9,330 nt of DNA from Bacillota bacterium (GCA_017386805.1 JAFOGM010000139.1:1-9330), one strand, 5' to 3'; counted from the stretch's first letter, positions 1-5,921 are shown. Notes: generated by a model from the letters alone, not told the origin. A program made the numbers and translations.

Positions 1-95
1 ATCTGATCCGTTTCTTTCAGGAAGTGGGTCAACTGCTCCTCGTAGGGCTTTCTGGATTCTGCCAATGCCAGTTTTCTCTGGATTTCACTGTACAT
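1..95 (-). CDS. Unidentified protein, N-terminal fragment (3' end outside window)
   Basis: An ATG at 93-95 on the minus strand opens a frame that runs off the left edge with no stop, giving 31 codons. The start is well supported by AGGAGG at 103-108, seven bases upstream, and by a TATAAT box at 129-134. The visible residues begin MYSEIQRKLALAES and end HFLKETDQ; they are charged, probably helical, and carry no signal peptide. I do not recognise the family with certainty. A GNAT-type acetyltransferase start is a weak guess from the FLKETD-like ending. The gene is divergent from the aminotransferase at 336. Confidence 0.7.
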   Translation of the reverse strand, partial: MYSEIQRKLALAESRKPYEEQLTHFLKETDQ

Positions 96-128
96 AAAGG
101 AACCTCCTGTTACATACGTATTCAGTTT

Positions 129-157
129 ATTATATCACAGGATCTATCGCATTACGA
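129..157 (-). promoter_or_regulatory. Promoter of the left-edge gene (extended -10)
   Basis: On the minus strand a perfect TATAAT (129-134) is preceded by TGA, which makes an extended -10. A weak -35 match, TCGTAA (152-157), sits 17 bases upstream. The predicted transcript start is near 122, giving a leader of about 27 bases that contains AGGAGG. Confidence 0.55.
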
Positions 158-200
158 CGTTGGATTTGTAAGAATTTTTCATGTTTTTTCAATGTGCTAC

Positions 201-229
201 TTTCCAAAAAGAATTCCATTTGGTATACT
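201..229 (+). promoter_or_regulatory. Promoter of the first aminotransferase
   Basis: TTTCCA (201-206), a 17-base spacer and TATACT (224-229) preceded by TGG form an extended -10 sigma-A promoter. Transcription should start near 236, leaving a leader of about 100 bases. The -10 overlaps one arm of a 9-base inverted repeat (ATTTGGTAT 218-226, ATACCAAAT 278-286). The region just upstream resembles the promoter of the second aminotransferase. Confidence 0.6.
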
Positions 230-241
230 GAATTTAACTGG

Positions 242-261
242 GTGCGGATATCATTCCGCAC
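242..261 (+). other. Hairpin at the 5' end of the first aminotransferase mRNA
   Basis: GTGCGGA (242-248) and TCCGCAC (255-261) form a perfect 7-bp stem with a 6-base loop, about six bases after the predicted transcript start. No T-run follows, so it is not a terminator. Its position fits an mRNA-stabilising 5' hairpin, or an operator dyad at the DNA level. Confidence 0.5.
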
Positions 262-283
262 GGTGTATGTGCATGAAATACCA

Positions 284-316
284 AATTTCCTTCCTGAGGT
301 GAAGGTATGGGAAATT
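284..316 (+). promoter_or_regulatory. Leader hairpin enclosing the Shine-Dalgarno and start of a leader ORF
   Basis: AATTTCC (284-290) pairs perfectly with GGAAATT (310-316), and TTC (291-293) can add pairs with GAA (301-303). The enclosed segment holds GAGGTG (296-301) and the ATG at 307 of a 10-codon ORF. A local alternative, CCTTC (289-293) with GAAGG (301-305), also closes over the GAGGTG. The structure could gate entry of ribosomes into the leader ORF. This is a fold by eye, with no energy calculated. Confidence 0.35.
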
Positions 317-339
317 ATTTGAGGAGGACACACCAATGA
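307..339 (+). CDS. Possible 10-codon leader peptide overlapping the aminotransferase start
   Basis: An ATG at 307 opens a short frame, MGNYLRRTHQ, ending in TGA at 337-339. The stop overlaps the aminotransferase start codon at 336-338 as ATGA, the classic arrangement for translational coupling. GAGGTG at 296-301 gives it a Shine-Dalgarno five bases upstream. Its two AGG arginine codons (322-327) are the Shine-Dalgarno of the aminotransferase, so translating ribosomes would cover that site. The peptide has no run of one amino acid typical of classical attenuation. It may be fortuitous, since purine-rich ribosome sites create such frames by chance. Confidence 0.35.
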   Translation: MGNYLRRTHQ

Positions 340-1529
340 AATTTTCTAGCAAGATTGAAAAATGTAATCTGTCTCCCATTCGTAAGTTCTATCCGTATCA
401 GGTAGAATGCAAGAAGCAGGGAAAGAAGATTTATCCGCTGAACATCGGTCAGCCCGATATCAAGACTCCGGAAGCTTACTTCGAAGCGATCAAGAACTTC
501 AACGCTCCGGTTCTGGAATATGCTCCGTCTCCGGGTATCCCCGAAATGATCGAAGCAGTTAAGAACTACTATCACGGTATCGGCATCGACTACGAAACCA
601 GCGATATCTTCATCACCACTGGTGGTTCCGAAGCTCTGCAGATCGCTCTGAACTGCATCCTGGACGACGGCGATGAAATCATCATCCCCGAACCGTTCTA
701 TCCCAACTACAACACCTTCGTAAAGACCACCGGCGGTACCATCCGTCCGCTGACCACCACTCCGGAAGAAGGCTATCACTACGCTGACAGAGAAAAGATC
801 GAAGCTCTGATCAACGAAAACACCAGAGCGATCATGTTCACCAACCCCGGTAACCCCACCGGTGTTGTTCTGACTCCGGAAGAACTGAAGCTGATGGTTG
901 ACATTGCAGTAGAACACGACCTGTTCATCATCGGCGACGAAGTATACAGAGAATTCGTATACGGCGGCGAACCCCTGATGTCTCTGGGTCAGTATCCGGA
1001 AGCTAACGATAACGTAATCATCATCGACTCCGTTTCCAAGAGATTCTCTGCTTGCGGTGCAAGAATCGGTACCGTAATCACCAGAAACAAGGAACTGCAG
1101 GCTCACATGATGAAGATCTGCCAGGCTAGACTGTCTGTAGCTACTCTGGACCAGGTTGCTTCCGCTGCTCTGTACTCTGTAGATCCCAGCTACTTCGACG
1201 AAGTAAGAGCTGAATACAAGGAAAGAAGAGATACCCTGTACAACAAGCTGATGGAAATCCCTGGCGTTGTATGTAAGGAACCCAAGGGTGCATTCTACGT
1301 AATGGCTAAGCTGCCCGTAGACGATACCGAAAAGTTCCTGGTATGGCTGCTGACTGAATTCGAAGACAACAACGAAACCGTTATGTACGCTCCCGGCGGC
1401 GGCTTCTATGCTACCGAAGGTAAGGGTACCGACGAAGTTCGTTTCGCTTACATCCTGAAGAAGGAAGACCTGGCTAGAGCTATGGATCTGCTGGCTATGG
1501 GTATCAAGAAGTACAACGAAACTCACTAA
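336..1529 (+). CDS. PLP-dependent class I/II aminotransferase (gamma-like type)
   Basis: This 397-aa cytosolic fold-type I enzyme transfers an amino group from an amino acid to a 2-oxo acid. Visible landmarks are the N-terminal LNIGQPDIKTP (residues 35-45), the cofactor-phosphate region TTGGSEA (94-100), NPGNPTG with N173 (170-176), D201 and Y204 in GDEVY, the Schiff-base lysine K235 in DSVSKRFSACGARIG with R243, and the substrate-carboxylate arginine R369. Length and motifs fit the subgroup often labelled aspartate aminotransferase, but the substrate cannot be read from sequence. GAGGAGG (321-327) lies eight bases before the ATG. Codon use is extremely biased (Leu CTG, Lys AAG, Asn AAC), implying high expression. 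A strong hairpin terminator follows. An amino-acid fermentation role is inference. Confidence 0.93.
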   Translation: MKFSSKIEKCNLSPIRKFYPYQVECKKQGKKIYPLNIGQPDIKTPEAYFEAIKNFNAPVLEYAPSPGIPEMIEAVKNYYHGIGIDYETSDIFITTGGSEALQIALNCILDDGDEIIIPEPFYPNYNTFVKTTGGTIRPLTTTPEEGYHYADREKIEALINENTRAIMFTNPGNPTGVVLTPEELKLMVDIAVEHDLFIIGDEVYREFVYGGEPLMSLGQYPEANDNVIIIDSVSKRFSACGARIGTVITRNKELQAHMMKICQARLSVATLDQVASAALYSVDPSYFDEVRAEYKERRDTLYNKLMEIPGVVCKEPKGAFYVMAKLPVDDTEKFLVWLLTEFEDNNETVMYAPGGGFYATEGKGTDEVRFAYILKKEDLARAMDLLAMGIKKYNETH

Positions 1530-1556
1530 TTTCGAAGTACCACATATGGAAACACC

Positions 1557-1586
1557 AAGAGAGCTGTCAACTGACAGCTCTCTTTT
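1557..1586 (+). terminator. Rho-independent terminator after the first aminotransferase
   Basis: AAGAGAGCTGTC (1557-1568) and GACAGCTCTCTT (1573-1584) form a 12-bp perfect stem with an AACT loop and a short T tail ending at 1586. The tail is only about four T and overlaps the stem, so some readthrough into the gene at 1634 is plausible. Confidence 0.85.
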
Positions 1587-1593
1587 ATCCCTC

Positions 1594-1608
1594 GCGTCCT
1601 CCGGACGC
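1594..1608 (+). other. GC-rich hairpin ahead of the AEC carrier gene
   Basis: GCGTCC (1594-1599) and GGACGC (1603-1608) form a 6-bp stem with a TCC loop, between the terminator and the ribosome site of the next gene. No T-run follows. It could mark the 5' end of a processed or readthrough transcript. Its function is unknown. Confidence 0.4.
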
Positions 1609-1633
1609 ACATCCTCTGGAGAGAGTCTTATTT

Positions 1634-2563
1634 ATGGAAAAATTACTTATCGTTGCCGAAGCCGTCATCCCGGTCTTCGTCTCGATCTTTCTGGGCATGT
1701 ACGCCCGTAAAACAAAACGTTTAGCATCGGAAGAGATCCATGGGATCCAGCAATTTGTCGTGACCTTTGCCCTCCCCTTCGTCCTGTTCCAGTCCTGTTA
1801 CACCGCCGACTTCGGTCTGGAAGCCATCACCTCCATGGCCATGGTATTGCCGCTGATGCTGGCCGGAACCTGCTGGGCCTTTTCCGCCCGAAAGCGCAGC
1901 CTTCCTTATCACAACCTCCCTCAGCTCTTTGCAGCTCAGGAAACCGGTATGCTGGGGATCTCCCTGTTCGTAGCGCTGTTCGGTATGGACCAGGCCTATC
2001 GCATGGGCGTTCTGGATCTGGCCCAGGCCTTCGTGGCAATCCCTGTCATCGCCATTCTGTCCTCCAATGCGGGAGAAAGTCCTTCTGTTGCCGACATTGT
2101 CAAAAAGGTCTTCCAGTCTCCCCTTCTGCTCATGAGCTTATTGGGTCTGACCTTAAACCTGACCGGTGCTGCCGGAGTCCTGGACTCCACGGGTATTGGC
2201 GGAATTTTAACCAATACCGCAAGCTTCATGGCTCAGCCAGTCAGTGCCGCCATCCTGTTCTCTGTGGGCTATAATTTCTCTTTGGAGAAAGAAGGCTTAC
2301 GACCAATACTGAAAATCTGTCTGATCCACACTGCCTTCATGGCCGTATTCTGCGCCATCATGCAGGGTGTTCTCAGCCTTATTCCCAATACAGCTCCGGA
2401 AACCCGCTTCGCTGCAGCTCTATACTGTGCCCTGCCGCCCAGCTTCTTAAGTTCCGGCCTGGGACGGACTGCCGAAGATTCCAAAGTTGCTTCCGGCGTT
2501 TGTTCCATTCTGACTGTGGTGACGCTGATCCTGTTCTGCATCATTGCCGCCCTGTCTTCCTAA
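1634..2563 (+). CDS. AEC (auxin efflux carrier) family transporter
   Basis: This 309-aa integral membrane protein has about ten hydrophobic segments split into two halves by a short polar loop (about residues 145-158), the AEC layout. Family-like features are the opening IPVFVSIFLGMYARK (residues 12-26), FALPFVLFQS (45-54) and the late ALPPSFLSSGLG (266-277). Bacterial members move malate, malonate or other organic acids; the substrate here is not determinable. GGAGAGAG (1618-1625) lies eight bases before the ATG. Only 47 bases separate it from the preceding terminator and no promoter is evident there, so expression probably comes from readthrough of the aminotransferase unit. Codon use is far less biased than in that gene, which fits low expression. 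The stop codon overlaps that of the convergent gene. Confidence 0.87.
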   Translation: MEKLLIVAEAVIPVFVSIFLGMYARKTKRLASEEIHGIQQFVVTFALPFVLFQSCYTADFGLEAITSMAMVLPLMLAGTCWAFSARKRSLPYHNLPQLFAAQETGMLGISLFVALFGMDQAYRMGVLDLAQAFVAIPVIAILSSNAGESPSVADIVKKVFQSPLLLMSLLGLTLNLTGAAGVLDSTGIGGILTNTASFMAQPVSAAILFSVGYNFSLEKEGLRPILKICLIHTAFMAVFCAIMQGVLSLIPNTAPETRFAAALYCALPPSFLSSGLGRTAEDSKVASGVCSILTVVTLILFCIIAALSS

Positions 2564-3267
2564 AAGTACACTTCCGGATCCACGGCTTCTCCGTCCACCC
2601 ACAACTCAAAGTGCAGATGTTCCGGATCCAGAGTCTCAAAGAGTGCGGAATTTCCCACACCACTGATGACCTGGCCGCGCTTTACCACATCTCCCTCTTC
2701 CACCATTTCGGAGGTACTGAGGTTGGAATACTTTGAAATCATGGCCCTACCGTGATCGATTTCAATGGTGAGTCCCATTTTATCATCGGTATACACCCTG
2801 GTCACGGTACCTTCTTCGATGGCTCTCACCTGGCTGTCTGCAGGAACTTCGTAATCCACACCGATGTGGGTCACATACTGCTCCAGGGTGACGGAATACA
2901 AGGGTACTTCTGCAGAGAAAGGTTTCAAAATCGAGGCACCTTCCACCGGAGTCACAAAGCCGGGCTGAGCATCCCCGACTTCGTCGGGTTGCCCGTGATC
3001 GTGGACATCCAGGCTGTCCACGGAAGGAATGGGATCTGACGGAACGGTTTGAGAAACATTGATTTCTGTTTCCGTTTGAGGCGTCCCGTACTGTCCATTT
3101 TCCGCCCCGATATTTAACGGATCCTGCATATTGGGCTGATCTCCGGTCATTGTCCGCATAACATAGGCCAGGATCCCCACCACGATCAGCACGCCAAGCA
3201 CCGCCAAAAGTGTATAACGAAAGCTGCGATTTTGGCTTTCATAGGTATCTGTATTTTTTGAACGCAT
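2560..3267 (-). CDS. spoIIQ: M23 family metallopeptidase, SpoIIQ-like forespore protein
   Basis: This 235-aa protein has a short N-terminal tail, one membrane anchor (about residues 18-38), a polar linker (about 40-100) and a C-terminal LytM/M23 domain (about 105-235). The zinc-site residues are present: H134 and D138 in THIGVD, and H217-x-H219 in EHLHFELW. SpoIIQ is the forespore half of the SpoIIIA-SpoIIQ channel that links forespore and mother cell. The size and single anchor fit clostridial SpoIIQ. The Bacillus protein has lost its catalytic histidine, but this one retains it. GGAGGTGG (3272-3279) precedes the ATG, and the upstream promoter matches the forespore sigma F/G pattern, which favours SpoIIQ over a generic endopeptidase. 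No spoIID neighbour is visible. The 3' end overlaps the convergent AEC gene by four bases. Confidence 0.8.
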   Translation of the reverse strand: MRSKNTDTYESQNRSFRYTLLAVLGVLIVVGILAYVMRTMTGDQPNMQDPLNIGAENGQYGTPQTETEINVSQTVPSDPIPSVDSLDVHDHGQPDEVGDAQPGFVTPVEGASILKPFSAEVPLYSVTLEQYVTHIGVDYEVPADSQVRAIEEGTVTRVYTDDKMGLTIEIDHGRAMISKYSNLSTSEMVEEGDVVKRGQVISGVGNSALFETLDPEHLHFELWVDGEAVDPEVYF

Positions 3268-3292
3268 ATTTCCACCTCCATGTTTCTGAAGG

Positions 3293-3322
3293 TAGTATGA
3301 CCGTCACATTTTATTTTCATTC
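3293..3322 (-). promoter_or_regulatory. Forespore (sigma F / sigma G type) promoter of the M23 gene
   Basis: On the minus strand GAATG (3318-3322) is followed after 15 bases by GGTCATACTA (3293-3302). This fits both the sigma F -10 pattern GGnnAnAnT and, read three bases in, the sigma G pattern CATnnTA with an 18-base spacer. The predicted start leaves a leader of about 20 bases before the ATG at 3267. No sigma-A promoter was seen in the 121-base gap. Consensus patterns are from B. subtilis. Confidence 0.6.
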
Positions 3323-3330
3323 GCACAATC

Positions 3331-3375
3331 AAAAAACCTGCGAAGATCCACAAGATCTGCAGGTTTTCTTTTTTT
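3331..3375 (-). terminator. Rho-independent terminator of lrgAB (bidirectional shape)
   Basis: AAAACCTGC (3333-3341) and GCAGGTTTT (3359-3367) form a 9-bp stem, extended by AGATC/GATCT (3344-3348, 3354-3358) after a 2-base bulge, with a 5-base loop. Read on the minus strand it ends in TTTTTT directly after lrgB. Read on the plus strand it also has a T-rich tail. It insulates lrgAB from the forespore promoter next to it. Confidence 0.85.
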
Positions 3376-3388
3376 GCTTCAAATTCAG

Positions 3389-4093
3389 TTAAAAGAACAG
3401 GGCCGCAAACAACGGGGCAATAAATGCAGTCAGCGTTCCTGCCAGAGCCATAGCCAAACTGCTCATGGATCCACAGACTTCCCCTTCCGTAAAGGCTCTC
3501 GTGGTCCCGATGGCATGACTGATGGTTCCCAGAGTCAGTCCGCGGGCAATGTAGTGATCCACCCTCAACAGATTCAGAAGAGCCGGACCGAAGACCGCTC
3601 CGCCGATTCCCGTCAGTACGACCATAGCCACGGTGAAGGCCGGAATTCCGCCCAGAGTTTCCGATACCCCAAAGGCAATGGGAGTGGTACAGCTCTTGGG
3701 GATCATAGAGATCAGCAATTCCACATCCGTCCCCATGAGTTTCCCCACCAGGATCGCGGTGATGATGGTTGCCGCAGAGCCGGCAGTTACTCCCAGCAGA
3801 ATGGGCAGCCAGTATTTCTTTAAGATATGTAAGTTTCGGTATACCGGGATGGCCAGAACCACTGCCGACAGCGACAGGATGTAGGCCAGGAAGGTATTCT
3901 GCGCGGAATACTCTGCATAGCTGCGGCCGGTGACCGTCAGAAAGGCGACGATGATCACGCTGGCCACGAGAATCGGCTGAAGAGCCATGATTTTCGTCTT
4001 TTTCTGAATAGCCACGCCGATCATGTATGCACCGATCGTAATGCTCATCCCCCAAACCGGGCTGGCAAAAACAATGTCCATGAATCGATCCAT
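3389..4093 (-). CDS. lrgB: LrgB family membrane protein
   Basis: This 234-aa polytopic membrane protein has the LrgB landmarks PKSCTTPIA (residues 132-140), GGIPAFT (148-154), TGIGGAVFG (161-169) and ISHAIGTTRA (191-200). LrgB works with LrgA. The pair was first described as an antiholin-like modulator of murein hydrolases, and the B. subtilis and streptococcal homologues mediate pyruvate uptake. Its ATG overlaps the lrgA stop as TAATG, and the site GGAGGTG (4101-4107) lies inside lrgA, so translation is likely coupled. A terminator follows directly. No LytST-type regulator is visible nearby. Function here, pyruvate transport or cell-death control, cannot be decided from sequence. Confidence 0.93.
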   Translation of the reverse strand: MDRFMDIVFASPVWGMSITIGAYMIGVAIQKKTKIMALQPILVASVIIVAFLTVTGRSYAEYSAQNTFLAYILSLSAVVLAIPVYRNLHILKKYWLPILLGVTAGSAATIITAILVGKLMGTDVELLISMIPKSCTTPIAFGVSETLGGIPAFTVAMVVLTGIGGAVFGPALLNLLRVDHYIARGLTLGTISHAIGTTRAFTEGEVCGSMSSLAMALAGTLTAFIAPLFAALFF

Positions 4094-4455
4094 TACTGCT
4101 CACCTCCCCGTTTTTCCTGAGCGCGGATGGCTACCTGGGTCACCCAACCGGTAACGGCATAGCCCACCACACAGGCAGCCAACCAGGGAACAATGATCTT
4201 GATAAAGTTGGCCTGAAAAACGCCAAAGTATTCCATGACCCCTACCGCGGACGGAACGAAAATCAGTGCCAGATGACTGATGATGAAATCAGCTACTCCT
4301 TCCACGTCGGACAGTTTGATCCAGCGCAGCGTCAATAATAACAGAAGGAATACCAGTCCCAGCACATTGGCCGGTACCGGAAGTCCAAACAGTTCGGAAA
4401 CCATATAGCCTGCAAAATAGCACAGGATGATCCAGAAGAATTGCTTAACATACAT
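4093..4455 (-). CDS. lrgA: CidA/LrgA family membrane protein
   Basis: This 120-aa small membrane protein has four hydrophobic segments (about residues 5-24, 29-44, 58-76 and 85-108) and a charged C-terminal tail (RAQEKRGGEQ). The conserved-looking parts are PVPANVLGL (26-34) and LIFVPSAVGVM (64-74), typical of the holin-like CidA/LrgA family. It is the first gene of the lrgAB operon. GAGGG (4464-4468) lies eight bases before the ATG. Candidate -10 boxes are TATAAA (4479-4484) and TATGAT (4504-4509 on the minus strand), both with poor -35 matches, so I do not list a separate promoter. The gene is divergent from the second aminotransferase across 183 bases. Confidence 0.92.
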   Translation of the reverse strand: MYVKQFFWIILCYFAGYMVSELFGLPVPANVLGLVFLLLLLTLRWIKLSDVEGVADFIISHLALIFVPSAVGVMEYFGVFQANFIKIIVPWLAACVVGYAVTGWVTQVAIRAQEKRGGEQ

Positions 4456-4534
4456 CGGTAAAACCCTCGATTTCTTAATTTATACAATCACAAAACCTAT
4501 TCTATCATATTTTCCATGGTTTTCTATGTTTTTC

Positions 4535-4563
4535 TTGCGAAATAATTTGGAACTGGCTATAAT
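4535..4563 (+). promoter_or_regulatory. Promoter of the second aminotransferase
   Basis: TTGCGA (4535-4540), a 17-base spacer and a perfect TATAAT (4558-4563) form a sigma-A promoter with a start near 4570. The -10 lies inside a 12-base perfect palindrome. The 21 bases ending at the -35 resemble those at the first aminotransferase promoter. Confidence 0.65.
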
Positions 4564-4568
4564 TATAG
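4557..4568. promoter_or_regulatory. Perfect 12-bp palindrome over the -10 box
   Basis: CTATAATTATAG is perfectly self-complementary and spans the -10 to about -1 of the predicted promoter. It could be an operator for a dimeric repressor. AT-rich palindromes around TATAAT also arise by chance, so confidence is limited. Confidence 0.3.
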
Positions 4569-4581
4569 TAATAGACAACGT

Positions 4582-4610
4582 TGCTATGCTGATCGAGGAT
4601 AGCATTTTTT
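4582..4610 (+). terminator. Attenuator-like hairpin with T-run in the leader of the second aminotransferase
   Basis: TGCTAT (4582-4587) and ATAGCA (4599-4604) form a 6-bp stem with an 11-base loop followed by six T (4605-4610), placed between the promoter and the gene. ATAG (4571-4574) can instead pair with CTAT (4584-4587), helped by CA (4576-4577) with TG (4582-4583), which would break the terminator stem. The stem is short and AU-rich, so it would be leaky. It may act as an attenuator, or only as a 5' stabilising hairpin. Confidence 0.4.
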
Positions 4611-4638
4611 CATGTAGATAATTATGAGGTGAATTCAA

Positions 4639-5895
4639 ATGGGCAAGTTTGTTATGGTTCAGGAAAACGGCCGTACCACCATCGGCGCTCCTGACAAATT
4701 ATTCGGCGTTTCCAGCTTAGCTAAGGCTCGTATCGCAGAAATCGGTAAAGAAAAGGTATTCGACTCCACCATCGGTGCTCTGATGGACGACGAAGGCGAA
4801 CTGATCGTTCTGTCCTCCGTTGTTGACGTTCTGAAGAGCCTGGCTCCGAAGGATTATGCAGCTTACGCTCCCATCAGCGGCGTACCCGCTTATCTGGAAG
4901 CTGTTAAGACCGCAGTCTTCGAAGACATCGAAACCAAGGGCTTCGTAGAAGCTTGCTACGCTCCCGGCGGTACTGGTGCTCTGAGAAACGCAATTTCCTG
5001 CTACACTCAGATGGGTGATTCCATTCTGACCTCCGACTGGCACTGGGGTCCCTACAAGGTGATCTGTGCAGAACAGCAGAGAAAGGTTACCACCTACACC
5101 CTGTTCGACGAAGAAGGTAAGTTCAATCAGGCTTCCTTCGCTGAAAAGCTGAACGGCCTGTTAGAAGTACAGGATCAGGTTCTGATGATCATCAATACTC
5201 CGGCGCACAACCCCACCGGTTACACCTTCACTCTGGAAGACTGGGATAAGGTAAACGAAGTGCTGCTGTCCGTAAGCCCGGAAAAGAACATCATTCTGGT
5301 TGTAGACATCGCTTATCTGGACTTCGCAGGCGATGCTATGGAATATCGTCAGTTCATGAAGAAGCTGATGGATTATCCGGAAAACATCCTGCCGATGTAC
5401 GCATTCTCCGCATCCAAGGGCTTCACCATGTACGGCATGCGCTGCGGTGCTCTGGTTTGCGTAGCTCCCACCGCTGAAATCGCTAAGGAATTCAAGGATG
5501 CTACCTCTGTAGCAAGCCGTGCTTCCTGGTCCAACGGTAACAGAGCTGCTATGGAAACCATCGCTCGCATCTTCAACGACGCTGAACTGAAGGCGAAGGT
5601 AACTGCAGAACGTACCGAATACGTAAACATGCTGAGAAGAAGAGGTGCTGCTTTCACCGAAGCTGCTGACCAGGTTGGTCTGAAGGCTTGTCCCTTCGAC
5701 TCCGGTTTCTTCATCACCATCCCCTTCGAAAGCATAGATTTCGCTGAAGCGGTTGGTAAGGAACTGCAGAAGTACGAAGTATTCGCAGTTGTACTGGGCG
5801 CAGGCGTTCGCGTATCCATTGCTTCCCTGAGCGAAGAAAAGTGCAAGCAGGTTCCCGGCCTGATCATCAAGGCTATGGAAGCTGTTCGCGGCTAA
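4639..5895 (+). CDS. PLP-dependent aminotransferase, AspC/TyrB-like alpha type
   Basis: This 418-aa cytosolic fold-type I aminotransferase has PGGTGALRNA (residues 109-118), W134 and W136 in the region that stacks on the cofactor, NTPAHNPTG with N191 (186-194), VDIAYLDFAG with D223 and Y226, the Schiff-base lysine K260 in FSASKGFTMYGMRCG with R268, and R391 in GVRVSIAS as the likely substrate-carboxylate arginine. This spacing matches the alpha subgroup (aspartate and aromatic aminotransferases), unlike the enzyme at 336. The 2-oxo acid and amino acid used are not determinable. GAGGTG (4626-4631) lies seven bases before the ATG. Codon bias is as extreme as in the first aminotransferase, so it is probably abundant. 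It is monocistronic, bounded by its own promoter and a strong terminator. Confidence 0.92.
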   Translation: MGKFVMVQENGRTTIGAPDKLFGVSSLAKARIAEIGKEKVFDSTIGALMDDEGELIVLSSVVDVLKSLAPKDYAAYAPISGVPAYLEAVKTAVFEDIETKGFVEACYAPGGTGALRNAISCYTQMGDSILTSDWHWGPYKVICAEQQRKVTTYTLFDEEGKFNQASFAEKLNGLLEVQDQVLMIINTPAHNPTGYTFTLEDWDKVNEVLLSVSPEKNIILVVDIAYLDFAGDAMEYRQFMKKLMDYPENILPMYAFSASKGFTMYGMRCGALVCVAPTAEIAKEFKDATSVASRASWSNGNRAAMETIARIFNDAELKAKVTAERTEYVNMLRRRGAAFTEAADQVGLKACPFDSGFFITIPFESIDFAEAVGKELQKYEVFAVVLGAGVRVSIASLSEEKCKQVPGLIIKAMEAVRG

Positions 5896-5921
5896 ATCAA
5901 ATCCATACAAAAAACACAAAA

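Noticed and set aside
315..1610. 431-codon open frame antisense to the first aminotransferase
   Set aside because: It arises from the codon bias of the sense gene: the near absence of TTA, CTA and TCA codons removes antisense stops. It has no ribosome site and no recognisable protein motif.
3186..4103. 305-codon minus-strand frame over lrgB
   Set aside because: It overlaps the well-supported lrgB in another frame and its translation (runs of His, Gly, Ser) resembles no protein.
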